Under the pieces are notes generated by a model, which saw nothing but the letters and a program-made list of their open reading frames with translations, was not told the origin of the DNA and ran no database searches. A stretch of 64,000 nucleotides of DNA from Bacillota bacterium. GTDB taxonomy: Bacteria > Bacillota > Clostridia > Acetivibrionales > DTU013. How positions within the stretch are numbered: position 1 is the stretch's first letter; each line of letters starts with the position of its first letter. The translations under genes were made by a program, and so were the position numbers. This document shows, piece by piece, positions 42,683 to 52,487 of this stretch. Where the stretch lies: NCBI GenBank assembly GCA_023433505.1, contig JAEZCO010000032.1:62001-126000 (forward strand), read 5' to 3'.

Positions 42683-42791
42683 ATATGCTTTTCCAGGTGT
42701 GGAATGGGTTAAATCGAACGAATAGAAGTTGTTGTTTTATGCCGGTTATATTATGTAATTGAAAAATTTCAACATATTGGAGGATAAGGAA

Positions 42792-44267
42792 ATGAACTTA
42801 ACAGACTATGGATTTATTCCGATGATGATTGCATCACTCGATATGACGCAGGCCGGAGTATCCGGTATCCCGGCAAGGATCACTGCTGTTCATAAGGAAC
42901 GGTATAAGCTTGTATGCGAATACGGTGAAGGCTTTGGACGTCTGAAATCAAGTGTTTATTTTAACGGCGGTACGGAAGAATTTCCGACAACGGGTGATTT
43001 TGTGGTGATAAATTATAATTCCAGCGGAGATAGTCAGATTCTCAAAACACTGCCCCGCAAATCCAAATTTGCACGCAGTGATTTTTCAGGACACGCGGCC
43101 GGATATGTTAAGACTGTTTTGGAACAGGTTGTCGCAGCGAATTTCGATTATGTATTTGTCATGGCGTCCCTGAACAAAGACTTTAATATAAAGCGCATAG
43201 AACGCTATTTAGCTCTTGCCCGGCAAAGCGGTGCCTTGCCTGTGGTCATCCTGACGAAGGCTGATTTGGCCTATGGTTTTTCCGAGCAGGTGAGGGCAGT
43301 GTAATAGGTTGCGTCAGGGGTTGGCGTGTATGCTGTCAGCGCAATAACCGGCCTCGGACTCGACTCGCTGTCGGACTATCTGAAGCCGCGTAAAACCATT
43401 GTATTTCTCGGCTCGTCGGGCGTTGGCAAGTCAAGTCTTGTTAACGCGCTGGCAGGGGAGGAATTGATGGCGGTCAACGATATTCGTGAGGACGACGGCA
43501 GAGGACGCCATACCACGACCCGCCGGCAGCTCATCCTGCTGAAAAATGGCGTGATGGTCATCGATACTCCCGGTATGCGGGAGCTTGGCATGTGGGATGC
43601 CGGTACAGGGCTTGGTGAAGCATTCAGCGATGTTGAGCAGTATTTCGGAAGATGCAAATTTACCGATTGTAAACACCATACCGAGCCAGGCTGTGCCGTC
43701 AAAGCGGCTATTGTAAGCGGAAAGCTTTCGCATCAGCGCTGGGACAGCTATCTGAAACTGAGGCGTGAAGCAAAATTTTCAGACGGCAGGGCAGGAGGCT
43801 TGCACGAAAAACAGCAACGGAACAAAGACATAGCGAGACCTCAAAGACAGGATAAAAAGGCGGATTACCGTCACACGGCTTGCACAGAGAGCTTTACCTG
43901 CAAGCTCTGCGGCTCATTGATCGTGCCGGAGGGAGCCGGCAGTCAGCACCGGAACCATTGCCCGAAATGTCTGTCAAGCGTTCATGTTGACAATGAGCCT
44001 GGCGACCGGGCCTCTCTTTGTAAAGGAATTATGGAGCCGATTGGCGTATGGGTGCGCAAGAATGGGGAATGGGCGATTATTCATCGCTGTCGTTTATGCG
44101 GTGTACTCAGCTCAAACCGGATAGCAGCGGACGACAATCCTACCTTGCTCATGTCGATTGCGGTGAAGCCGCTGGCGATGCCTCCTTTTCCGTTAAGGCA
44201 GCTTGAACAAGGCCTCGATAATAGCTTAAAACAGGAAGGACAACATCAAATGGAGCAAGAAGAATAA
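42792..44267 (+). pseudogene. rsgA: rsgA-like GTPase fused to an RNHCP zinc domain, interrupted by two tandem stop codons
   Basis: From ATG 42792 (8 bases after GGAGG) the frame encodes an OB fold and the start of a circularly permuted GTPase domain (ARSDFSGHAAGYVKTVLEQVVAANFDYVFVM; G4 TKAD) for 170 residues, then TAA TAG at 43302-43307. The same frame continues with no shift: YAVSAITGLGLDSL, P-loop GSSGVGKSS, T-rich switch GRHTTTRRQL, DTPGMRELG and the RsgA zinc site CKFTDCKHHTEPGC. A C-terminal extension has CKLCG ... QHRNHCPKC, the signature of the RNHCP zinc-ribbon domain. RsgA is a 30S assembly factor. Either the gene is dead, or the halves are made separately (GTG 43326 after GGGG), or the stops are read through. 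Confidence 0.8.
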
Positions 44268-44383
44268 GAGGGTGGAGGTTATTTTAATGATGAACTGGAG
44301 CTTGCTAAACACGGGCGGGTAAACATTGAGAAATTATCAATCGTTACTGTAATAAAAAATATTTATGCCTGCAAATAATATAT

Positions 44384-44734
44384 ATGGGAAAAGTAACAAA
44401 ATTCCAGAAAGATAATATATTACTTGTCGGAAGATCGGCAGGACTGACAGATAGGATATTGGGCGTCGGTGCAGTTGAGGCTTTAATCAGCGGTACAATG
44501 GCTGCCAGGGCCATTGCAAGGAAAGAAGACTATACCTCCTTGGTAAAACCGCTGCAAACACATATCGAAAACATCTCAACCTTTAGAAAAAATATTAACG
44601 GTTACACAAATGAGGATTTTGATAAAATCATATCGATTTTGGGAACACCTGGAATTAAACAAGCTGTATATAAATCCAGAATAGATGTATTCGACAAAAT
44701 CGGGAGAATATTTAAAATAATAAATAAAACATAA
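44384..44734 (+). pseudogene. 3' remnant of an FAD-dependent oxidoreductase gene
   Basis: 116 residues matching only the C-terminal third of a FixC/geranylgeranyl-reductase-like flavoprotein: NILLVGRSAGLTDRILGVGAVEALISGTMAARAI is the second FAD-contacting segment, which cannot function without the missing N-terminal Rossmann fold. No ribosome binding site precedes the ATG. Upstream (44287-44322) is only an 11-codon frame, MMNWSLLNTGG, behind a good GGTGGAGG. Gene decay is the simplest explanation, fitting the damage to rsgA next door. Confidence 0.65.
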
Positions 44735-44782
44735 AGCGCCCGAACGGGTTCTTCCGTCTTCCGGAGGACTTTTCGGGTGCGT

Positions 44783-46801
44783 TCATTCGTTATATTCATA
44801 CAAAACGATACTTTCAATGTAGTTTGTAAACCGCCTCAAATCCTTTTCCTGGGCTGTGCTTATTTCCCCGGCTTCATACATTCTACGGATTTCAGACCGT
44901 TCCGCATCCAGGACCTTAAACCTCAATTCTTCCTTTTGCGCTTCAAAGCTTTCATTATCGCGGCCCTCAGTGCGCTTGTATCTCTTGAGGATGTTTTCAT
45001 ATTCCAGGATTACCATATAAGCATATTCTGGCTGCTCCTGTGTTTTTGAGTATTCTTCCAGGCCTGCAATGGAAGCATGCATGGCTTTTATCTGTATTTT
45101 CCTCATGACATGCAAATGATTGAAAGCGCCTTCATTTCCATGATATTTCCATCCCGATCGAGCAAAATCATGGGTGGCTTTTCTCATAAAACGCATAATT
45201 CCGGAACGTAAATTATACTCGAGGTTCTCTTCCCGATAGTCAAGCAATGCTGTGATCATGTCGGAAACCGCTATGTCTATTTCGTGATTCGCCAGGAGAT
45301 TCGCAACATATTTTCTTTGAAAATTCAAAGCCAATAGACGCATTTCATTAATTTTCTGGTTATGCTGCTCATTGGAGCTCTGTCCCGAAAGGTTCCTTTG
45401 GAAACTAACCGTATATTCATTGATAAGCTCCGAGGCGGCAGCTCCATTTTCCGCATTTGTTTCTTCTTTGATCTTTTTAATTGCAGAAATCAGAAGCTTG
45501 TTTTTTGCCTTGCCCAGATCCGTCCGCTCTGCGGCCCTTTCTTCAGGCAGCTCCTTTTTACTGAGCAAGGGCAAGAATACTGTGGCAAGAATCAGTAACA
45601 GCAAAATTACCCCTGCGGCGATAAAGATGATCAGCGGACGTGCCGGAAAAATTTCTCCGTTGCCCAAAAAGGCCGGCACGGTCAGGACGCCTGCCATGGT
45701 CACCGCGCCGCGGACGCCTGTCAGGGTTGTTGTCAGGATTGTCCTTATTTCCGGCTTTTCGGCATTGCTTTTTTTCTTTATATAAAAATTGTACGATGTC
45801 GTCAAAAAAGACCAGGCAAACCGGATGGCCAGGACCGTGAGCCCGATGACTGCGATATAGCCGAAAGCCAGCCAGTTTCCGATATCGGGATTGGAAATGG
45901 TGTCGAACATCGCCGAGGGGATATTCATACCCAGTAAAAAGAATACAAAGCCGTTTAGTATGAATGAAACAATAGACCATATGTTTTCCGTGAGCAGCTG
46001 CTCTTCCGCAACGAGTGTTTCCGTATGTTCCTTTACAATGGAATGGACGATTCCGGCAGCCACTACAGCGATGACTCCCGAAGCATGGAGAATGTCCTCG
46101 GTAATGATAAAGATGCCAAATGGAGTCAAAATCTGCAGCAGTGAATGGAATACCGTATCTTTTATCCCGTTTTTCCGCAGCATGAACCGAATGAAGGTGA
46201 TAAGCAGGCCCAGGAAAATCCCTGAAACAGCGCCGAGCAAAAAAGCATAAGAAAAGTCCAAAACAGCTTCCCGGAGTGAAAAGTAGCCTGTTACAACTGC
46301 TGCGAGGGCATATCTGAAGGCGACAAGACCGGAGGCGTCATTGATTAACGATTCTCCTCTTACAAGGACCATTACCTTTTCGGGGATCCGTATCCTTTTT
46401 GCGATACCATTGACAGCAACAGGGTCGGTGGGCGATAAAATCGCTGCCAGCGCAAATGCGGCGGCTATCGGAATTTCCGGTATAAGCAGGTTGATTACAT
46501 AGCCGCAGCCTAAGGTCGTTAATATGACAAGGATAAATGCATTCCCTAATATCTGGGTCCGCATTCCCCATAATTCTTCTCTTGGAAAATGTCTCCCGTC
46601 ATTATACAAAATGGGTCCCACAAACAGCAGCAGGAACCATTCCGCTCCTATTTCAAAGGAATAATTCCCTGATATAAGCGCAATCATAATGCCGAAAACA
46701 ACCTGGGTCAACGCTGTAGGGACGCTTGGCATATAATGGCTGACAATATTGGAAATCAAGAGGCCAAGCATTAAAAACAATATAATCATTAATAAATTCA
46801 C
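44783..46801 (-). CDS. CPA1-family Na+/H+ antiporter with long cytoplasmic tail
   Basis: 672 residues from GTG 46801, seven bases after GGAGG; the longer frame to 46939 adds a non-conserved stretch. Twelve or so helices with ALAAILSPTDPVAVNGIAKRIRIPEKVMVLVRGESLINDASGLVAFRYA, the CPA1 motif including the ND pair of the ion site. About 250 cytoplasmic residues follow, mostly helical. It exports Na+ or K+ in exchange for protons and so regulates pH. A weak inverted repeat near 44740-44780 may terminate both this gene and the flavoprotein remnant. Confidence 0.92.
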   Translation of the reverse strand: MNLLMIILFLMLGLLISNIVSHYMPSVPTALTQVVFGIMIALISGNYSFEIGAEWFLLLFVGPILYNDGRHFPREELWGMRTQILGNAFILVILTTLGCGYVINLLIPEIPIAAAFALAAILSPTDPVAVNGIAKRIRIPEKVMVLVRGESLINDASGLVAFRYALAAVVTGYFSLREAVLDFSYAFLLGAVSGIFLGLLITFIRFMLRKNGIKDTVFHSLLQILTPFGIFIITEDILHASGVIAVVAAGIVHSIVKEHTETLVAEEQLLTENIWSIVSFILNGFVFFLLGMNIPSAMFDTISNPDIGNWLAFGYIAVIGLTVLAIRFAWSFLTTSYNFYIKKKSNAEKPEIRTILTTTLTGVRGAVTMAGVLTVPAFLGNGEIFPARPLIIFIAAGVILLLLILATVFLPLLSKKELPEERAAERTDLGKAKNKLLISAIKKIKEETNAENGAAASELINEYTVSFQRNLSGQSSNEQHNQKINEMRLLALNFQRKYVANLLANHEIDIAVSDMITALLDYREENLEYNLRSGIMRFMRKATHDFARSGWKYHGNEGAFNHLHVMRKIQIKAMHASIAGLEEYSKTQEQPEYAYMVILEYENILKRYKRTEGRDNESFEAQKEELRFKVLDAERSEIRRMYEAGEISTAQEKDLRRFTNYIESIVLYEYNE

Positions 46802-47076
46802 GGTACGTCCTCCGGGTCTATCACATTGGGTATAACTATAAGTCAATATTATGCAATAAAAAAATAAAGTTATAACTCTATAACAATATTTTACCATAGT
46901 ATAAAGGATCTTAATATTGTTTTCGTTTCCATTTTGCATAAACTAACCTTAGTATCTTTTTTTACGCAATTTTTTTATATTTTAGCAAGAGAATTATGAT
47001 AAAATAATTACTATACCAGGTAAAAGAGTACCAAGTGATTCCGTTCGCCTGGAAAAGGAGCAAGGAGATAACTATT

Positions 47077-47778
47077 ATGAACGACTTAACCCAATACATA
47101 AAGGATGAATTATACTCCCGCGGGGCAGATCTAGTCGGATTCGGCAATCTCACCGAGCTTCCCGCGGATGTGCGGTGCAGTATGCCGGTCGGTATCTGTG
47201 TAGCAGTGAAATATCCGAAGGATGTGATCCGCGGCATCGCCGACCTGCCTACAAAAGAATATTACAACCAATACAACTTGCTCAATGAAAAGCTTGATAT
47301 GCTGGTTACTCTGGGGGCAGACGCTTTAAAAGTGCTTGGATATGAAGCAATTCCACAGACAAGGGCGTATGTGGAGCAATCTGAAACAAATTATGCTACA
47401 AAACTGCCGCATAAGACGGTTGCTACCCGTGCAGGACTTGGGTGGATAGGGAAAAGCGCTCTCCTTGTAACCAAACAGTACGGCTCCATGATTCGCATAT
47501 CCTCAATTCTCACCAATGCGCCTCTGGAAACCGCAAAGCCAATAGATAAGTCTATCTGCGGCAATTGCGATGCCTGTGCCAATGCCTGTCCTGCCGGAGC
47601 AATTTCCGGTAAGTCATGGGGCGTCGGCATTGCGAGGGATACATTTTACGATGCCGTCTCTTGCAGAAAAACGGCAAGAGAACGGGCCGTGAAGGCATTT
47701 GGCATTGAGATTACCCAATGCGGGAAGTGCATTGAGATTTGCCCTTATACAAAGCGGTATTTGAACGAGGGAGAATGA
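47077..47778 (+). CDS. Short QueG-like protein with two 4Fe-4S clusters
   Basis: 233 residues from ATG 47077 after GGAGATAACT. It resembles the catalytic part of epoxyqueuosine reductase: LYSRGADLVGFGNL at the start, KTVATRAGLGWIGKSALLVTKQYGS in the middle, and two cysteine clusters CGNCDACANACP and CGKCIEICPYTKRY. It lacks the C-terminal HEAT repeats by which QueG holds tRNA, so tRNA may not be its substrate; similar short proteins in clostridia have no assigned function. Divergent from the antiporter. Confidence 0.8.
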   Translation: MNDLTQYIKDELYSRGADLVGFGNLTELPADVRCSMPVGICVAVKYPKDVIRGIADLPTKEYYNQYNLLNEKLDMLVTLGADALKVLGYEAIPQTRAYVEQSETNYATKLPHKTVATRAGLGWIGKSALLVTKQYGSMIRISSILTNAPLETAKPIDKSICGNCDACANACPAGAISGKSWGVGIARDTFYDAVSCRKTARERAVKAFGIEITQCGKCIEICPYTKRYLNEGE

Positions 47779-47844
47779 TTATATAGAAATTAAATTGTTT
47801 ATTTAATAGCGCGGTGATTACCAACCTGTTTTTGCCCAGCAGTC

Positions 47845-50202
47845 CTATTCGTTGATGAGTGAATACACCGAAACCTTTTTGGTATTACCCGATGCAATAT
47901 AACCTGCCAATAATGCCATTAACGGTATGATTGCCACAGGAAGCAGGATATAGAAGATTTTCCAGTCGAATGCCAAGCTGGATATTCCTCTGCTGCTCAA
48001 AGCTGCCGAAAACACTGCCTCACCCGATAATGCCGCAAGGACTGCTCCAATAAATGCTCCTGCGGCAGTAAGAAGAGTCAATCGGATTGAAAGCTGAAAT
48101 CGAATCCTGGCAGCACTGAAGCCAATCGCTTTATAGATTCCCAGTTCCTTACTTTCACCATATACAGTGATCTTCATAACAAGAAATGTAATAAGCGCGA
48201 TCATGCTAATTGTTGCAGCTAAAATCAGTCTGGAAATTAATGAAAACACCGACTTTATCGTATTCAAAGAATCCATTGACTGCTTTCTTTGGCTTGATAT
48301 TTCCTGATACCCGGTATAGTTGTTTTTCATTTCTTCAATTACTTCATCCAGCTTATCGCTGTTTTTCAGCCGGATGTATGCTTCATTCAGCTGGAAATCA
48401 GGGAGTACTGTTTTTACACCCTCTTCAAGCATCATGGCAAAGCTCCCGCCATAATCCAGCGATTGGAGTATCCCGGTCACAATGTACTGGTGCAGCTCGC
48501 CGTTTATGTCTTTTATGGCGATATAGTCGCCGATCCCTTTATTTAATCTGTTCTTTAAGAGGTTTGAAATCATAATTTCATTTTCATGCTTTGGGAACCG
48601 TCCCGCCACAGGTTTCACAATGCCCGGCAGTTCAAAGCCGTTTCTTGTTCGTATAACGGTTTTTTGATCATCAAGCTCAAGGACCAAAGTGTTTTGAAAG
48701 TATGTCCACTGGGTACCGTAATCCCGTTCAATGTCGGCAATTATTCTTTCAGCCTCCGCCTTTGTGCCGGTATCCAGTTCTATATCCGAAAGCTCTATTC
48801 CCAGCATGCCTAAAGACTTTTCACTGTTAAACAAGTCAACGATATTAAAGGACAGATTGAGAGTATAGGCCAGCATTATGGAGATACATAGCAAAAGCAG
48901 GTATCTCTTTGATTTTGTCAAAACCTGTTTTAAGGCCATTTGAATGTCAAAAGGAAGAAATCCGATGCGATCCAGCTTAACGTTTATTCTTGAAGAAAAG
49001 TAAACCGGCGCCATTCCCTTTGCAATGGCGCGAACAGGACTTACATTCCGGGTGTGCCTTGCAATAATGTAAGAGAAAAATGAAATAAGCAAAGCAAGTA
49101 CCAGCAATAGTAATATTTCCTTTATGAAATAGGTTTTAATACGAAAGTATAATCCGGACGATTCCAGAATCATCTGTCCCAGAAGCGGAGTAGCCAGAAT
49201 GCCTGCAATAAAGCTGGCAGTCAATGACACCAGCGCCAATACGGCATATTGACCGGCTGTGGCTGTCTGTACCGCCATAGGCGTGAAGCCGAGAGCTTTG
49301 ATGATCCCTATATTGACATAATCTGCTTCGATCATTGCAAGTATTGCGTACCGCATAATGGTAAGCGTAATGACACCCAGCAATATAGCCAAAACTATCA
49401 GTACGGCAAGTGCAATGTCAGGCAGCGACAGCAGATTGGCTTTAAATGAGCTGTAGGTTCTGACCGTGTTTATACTGGGGTTGAATTCCTTTTCAAAACT
49501 CTTTTCCAGTGTATTGGCAATCCCCTCGTCATTCGTATTTAAGTGAATTCTCAGCTGCACTCCTCGGAAGGTCTCGCTTCCTCCAAGCCGTAGAAATTCA
49601 TTGAAATCCTCCGCCGATACAAATAGAAATTTGTTCTCATCCATTCCGCCGCCGGACAATGGTTCTTCAATAAAGCCCGCAATTGTAAAAGACATTTGCT
49701 TGGCGCCAAACACGACGTCGATATTTTCACCTGCTGCGACAGAAAACTTACTTTTAAAGATATACGGGAGATAAATTTCTCCCTTCAAAAGCAATTTTTC
49801 TTGTGAATATGCTGCATCAATGAGCTGCAGATTCTCGGCGGGGTCATACTCCAGTAAATAGTTATCTCCCGAATCAGCAAAGACCGAACTGCCCTGCCGC
49901 AGGCACAAGCCGTTATAGCCTCTGACCTTTCTAAGCTTTACCGATTGGACCTGGCCGCTGTTTTCAAACCACGTTTGATATTCAGTCCTGAAGTTTTGTT
50001 CATAAAAAGAGAAAAGCAGATGTGGTCCGCTCATGGTATTAAAGGCTCTGTCAAAAGCAGTCTCTGCATTTTCCGAAGTAGAGACTGTGACGGTAAGGAT
50101 AAACCCAGCTAAAAAAATCAATGTGCAAATTACAATCGAGTAACTCTTTCTATTTTTTAAGTTTCCCACAATGAGCTTTACAATAGCCAACTTCCTCACC
50201 AC
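47845..50202 (-). CDS. ABC transporter permease with two FtsX domains
   Basis: 785 residues: helix 1 (about 20-40), a large extracellular MacB-type core domain (about 45-255), an FtsX domain of three helices (about 260-390), a second N-terminal-like helix at 430-450, a second extracellular domain and a final FtsX domain (about 650-780). A single protein thus carries both halves of the permease. Such systems extract lipids or peptides from the membrane or act in antimicrobial-peptide resistance. It overlaps the ATPase gene by 7 bp. Confidence 0.9.
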   Translation of the reverse strand: MVRKLAIVKLIVGNLKNRKSYSIVICTLIFLAGFILTVTVSTSENAETAFDRAFNTMSGPHLLFSFYEQNFRTEYQTWFENSGQVQSVKLRKVRGYNGLCLRQGSSVFADSGDNYLLEYDPAENLQLIDAAYSQEKLLLKGEIYLPYIFKSKFSVAAGENIDVVFGAKQMSFTIAGFIEEPLSGGGMDENKFLFVSAEDFNEFLRLGGSETFRGVQLRIHLNTNDEGIANTLEKSFEKEFNPSINTVRTYSSFKANLLSLPDIALAVLIVLAILLGVITLTIMRYAILAMIEADYVNIGIIKALGFTPMAVQTATAGQYAVLALVSLTASFIAGILATPLLGQMILESSGLYFRIKTYFIKEILLLLVLALLISFFSYIIARHTRNVSPVRAIAKGMAPVYFSSRINVKLDRIGFLPFDIQMALKQVLTKSKRYLLLLCISIMLAYTLNLSFNIVDLFNSEKSLGMLGIELSDIELDTGTKAEAERIIADIERDYGTQWTYFQNTLVLELDDQKTVIRTRNGFELPGIVKPVAGRFPKHENEIMISNLLKNRLNKGIGDYIAIKDINGELHQYIVTGILQSLDYGGSFAMMLEEGVKTVLPDFQLNEAYIRLKNSDKLDEVIEEMKNNYTGYQEISSQRKQSMDSLNTIKSVFSLISRLILAATISMIALITFLVMKITVYGESKELGIYKAIGFSAARIRFQLSIRLTLLTAAGAFIGAVLAALSGEAVFSAALSSRGISSLAFDWKIFYILLPVAIIPLMALLAGYIASGNTKKVSVYSLINE

Positions 50203-50957
50203 CCTTTCGATGTCAGCCAGGCCAGCAGCTGCTTTTCTCGGTTTAGCTCAGAGTCGGGCATATACCTGTCAAGCTCCATTTCGCCGGTAATCTGTCCGTC
50301 CTGGATGTAAATTATTCTATTCGCCCTCACAGCCGCCTTAATATCGTGCGTAACCATCAGGATGCTTTGACCGTTTTTATTCAATTCCGTAAGAATATTT
50401 AATATATTGCGTCCGTTTTTTGAATTGAGTGAACCGGTGGGTTCATCTGCAAAAATCAGGACCGGTTCATTCATCAATGCCCTTGCCACTGCAACCCTTT
50501 GCTGCTGCCCGCCGGATAGCTGTGAAGGAAGCCGTCCCTTCTGCTCCTTGACACCGGTCATTTCAAGTAATGCTTCCGCCCTCTTTTCAACTTCTTTTTT
50601 TGAAAATTTTTTCAGAAGATATCCCGGCACGGTTATATTTTCATAGATTGACAGATTGGAGATCAAATGTATTTGCTGAAAGACAAATCCAACATCACTT
50701 CTCCTGAAGGCTGCCAGATTCTTTTCACTTAGACTGTCAATGCGCCTCCCGGCAAAATATACTTCTCCGGAAGTAGGCGTGTCCATACCGCTGAGGTTAT
50801 ATAGAAGCGTTGATTTCCCGGAGCCTGAGCTTCCCATAATTACAGTGAGGTCGCCTTTGAAGATCTCAAGATTGATATTGCGAAGTACATGGCTTTGCTC
50901 ACCGTTATTGGCATAGCTTTTACATAAAGCCTTAGCGCTGATAATCGTATCCTTCAT
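50196..50957 (-). CDS. ABC transporter ATP-binding protein, LolD/MacB type
   Basis: 253 residues from ATG 50957, seven bases after GGAGGATGG; the longer frame upstream has no support. Walker A GSSGSGKST, X-loop and signature QLSGGQQQRVAVARA, Walker B LIFADEPTGSLN and H-loop TH. The GSLN end and signature are typical of mechanotransmission transporters paired with FtsX-type permeases. Confidence 0.93.
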   Translation of the reverse strand: MKDTIISAKALCKSYANNGEQSHVLRNINLEIFKGDLTVIMGSSGSGKSTLLYNLSGMDTPTSGEVYFAGRRIDSLSEKNLAAFRRSDVGFVFQQIHLISNLSIYENITVPGYLLKKFSKKEVEKRAEALLEMTGVKEQKGRLPSQLSGGQQQRVAVARALMNEPVLIFADEPTGSLNSKNGRNILNILTELNKNGQSILMVTHDIKAAVRANRIIYIQDGQITGEMELDRYMPDSELNREKQLLAWLTSKGW

Positions 50958-51007
50958 ATTTAAACCATCCTCCAAGTCTAGGACATGAAAACAGTCTATC
51001 ATGCGAA

Positions 51008-51025
51008 TTCTTAACAAATCTTTAA
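51008..51025 (-). promoter_or_regulatory. predicted response-regulator box before the FtsX-type ABC genes
   Basis: Minus strand: TTAAAG-N5-TTAAGA, an 11-bp direct repeat, 50 bp before the ATPase start. It lies in the gap between the kinase gene and the ABC genes and is the likely binding site of the OmpR-type regulator encoded at 52488-53222. Confidence 0.5.
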
Positions 51026-51035
51026 CTGCGGACCT

Positions 51036-52412
51036 TTAATTCTTAATAATTTTTAAAGCAACTTCAACGGCAAATCCCTGTTTATCCATCTCGTTATAGT
51101 TGCCGGCGCTGATTTGTCCTCCGGTCTTTTCAACGATATATTTTGCTATATAAAGTCCAAGACCCGAACCAACCTGTCCACTTGCCTTCGCATTTTTCCC
51201 TCGGAAGAATTTGTCAAAAACAAAGGGTAAGTCCTCTGGCGGGACACCCGTCCCGCAATCTCTGAAACAGCATACCAACAGGTCGTTTTTTAGATATGAA
51301 TTTATTTCAATATTGCTGCCGGGCGCATACTTGGCTGAATTTGACAGGATATTCCCAAACACCTGAGCAAGACGGTGCTTATCGGTGTATATTTTTACGT
51401 CGGGGATGCTTGCCGTAATGGTGATTCTGCTATCATACTGCAATAGTAAGGGTTCAATGATGTCATTCAAAATCTCCCTGCTTCTGTATTCTCCTGTTGT
51501 TATTTCTAACTTCTCAAGATCTGAAATAGCATGCAAAAACATATCCTGGGACAGCTTTGTGATTTCATCGGCTTTTCGGATGATGACATCAAGATATCGC
51601 TCCGCACGCTCCGAGTTTTTTTCACAAAGGCCCTTTAAACACTCGGCATAAGCCCTGATGGCGGCGATGGGGGTTCGTATATCGTGGGAGAGTACGGCAA
51701 CTAATTCTTTCTTTGTGCTCTCTGCCTGTTGTTCCCTCGCCTTGGAGATTTTCAATTCATTTCTCAACATGTCAAACGACCAGGAAAAGGCTCCGAATAT
51801 GTTATGACGCGGCTGAACAAGAGGGATTTCAAGATTGCCCTTTGCTACCTCCGCTGCGAAAAATTTAAGTTTTTCAAAAGGATGCAATATATATAAATAA
51901 ATAGATGCAAATATTATTCCGGTGAGTACAATGAAAATTAAGCACATACGCCAGATAGCCGATGTAAACTTGTTTTTCAATTCATTGATGCTTTGCTTTT
52001 TTTCATAGCTGTCCATTACTGCGATACAAAACTCCTTGCCGCCTTGCCGGTCCCAGTTGACAGTAAATATCTGCTTGTCTATATTTGCCTCTGCCAGTAA
52101 TTTTGTTATATCATATTTTTTTTTGATATTGTTTTTATCGATGCTATCATAAAGAATAGTACCATCAGCTTTAATCAGTACAAGGTTAAATTTATTCTCC
52201 TTCAGGCTCTCCAATAATTGGGTATCATTCCCTTTTTCCAGGAACTTTTCCGAGTTTTTAATGATGTCGTTCATAGCCACAAGGTCCCGGCCTTTATCCT
52301 TTACGCCATACTCATTGTCTATATAGTTACTTACACTGGAAGTAAGCAAAAAAGCCATAGCAATACTGATACAGCATATAAAACCGATAGCGGCAATTAT
52401 TCTATATCTCAT
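51036..52412 (-). CDS. Membrane sensor histidine kinase linked to the FtsX-type ABC transporter
   Basis: 458 residues: two helices (about 7-25 and 155-175) around an extracellular sensor of about 130 residues, HAMP, HisKA with the histidine in AVLSHDIRTPIAAIRAYAECL, and HATPase with CFRDCGTGVPPEDLPFVFDKFF and GSGLGLYIAKYIVEKTGG. ATG follows GGGAGGCGGG. Encoded 75 bp after the response regulator; it probably detects the compound that the ABC transporter acts on. Confidence 0.93.
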   Translation of the reverse strand: MRYRIIAAIGFICCISIAMAFLLTSSVSNYIDNEYGVKDKGRDLVAMNDIIKNSEKFLEKGNDTQLLESLKENKFNLVLIKADGTILYDSIDKNNIKKKYDITKLLAEANIDKQIFTVNWDRQGGKEFCIAVMDSYEKKQSINELKNKFTSAIWRMCLIFIVLTGIIFASIYLYILHPFEKLKFFAAEVAKGNLEIPLVQPRHNIFGAFSWSFDMLRNELKISKAREQQAESTKKELVAVLSHDIRTPIAAIRAYAECLKGLCEKNSERAERYLDVIIRKADEITKLSQDMFLHAISDLEKLEITTGEYRSREILNDIIEPLLLQYDSRITITASIPDVKIYTDKHRLAQVFGNILSNSAKYAPGSNIEINSYLKNDLLVCCFRDCGTGVPPEDLPFVFDKFFRGKNAKASGQVGSGLGLYIAKYIVEKTGGQISAGNYNEMDKQGFAVEVALKIIKN

Positions 52413-52487
52413 AGACCCGCCTCCCTTGTTTGTATATAGTGAGAAACTCCTTGTGAACGACCGGATGTATTCTTTACGGTTAGCAGA

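Noticed and set aside
45372..45785. 137-codon plus-strand frame inside the antiporter gene
   Set aside because: Antisense shadow of a clearly coding gene; no promoter or binding site.
46802..46939. N-terminal extension of the antiporter frame
   Set aside because: No ribosome binding site and no family similarity, whereas GTG 46801 has GGAGG at the right distance and the family N-terminus.
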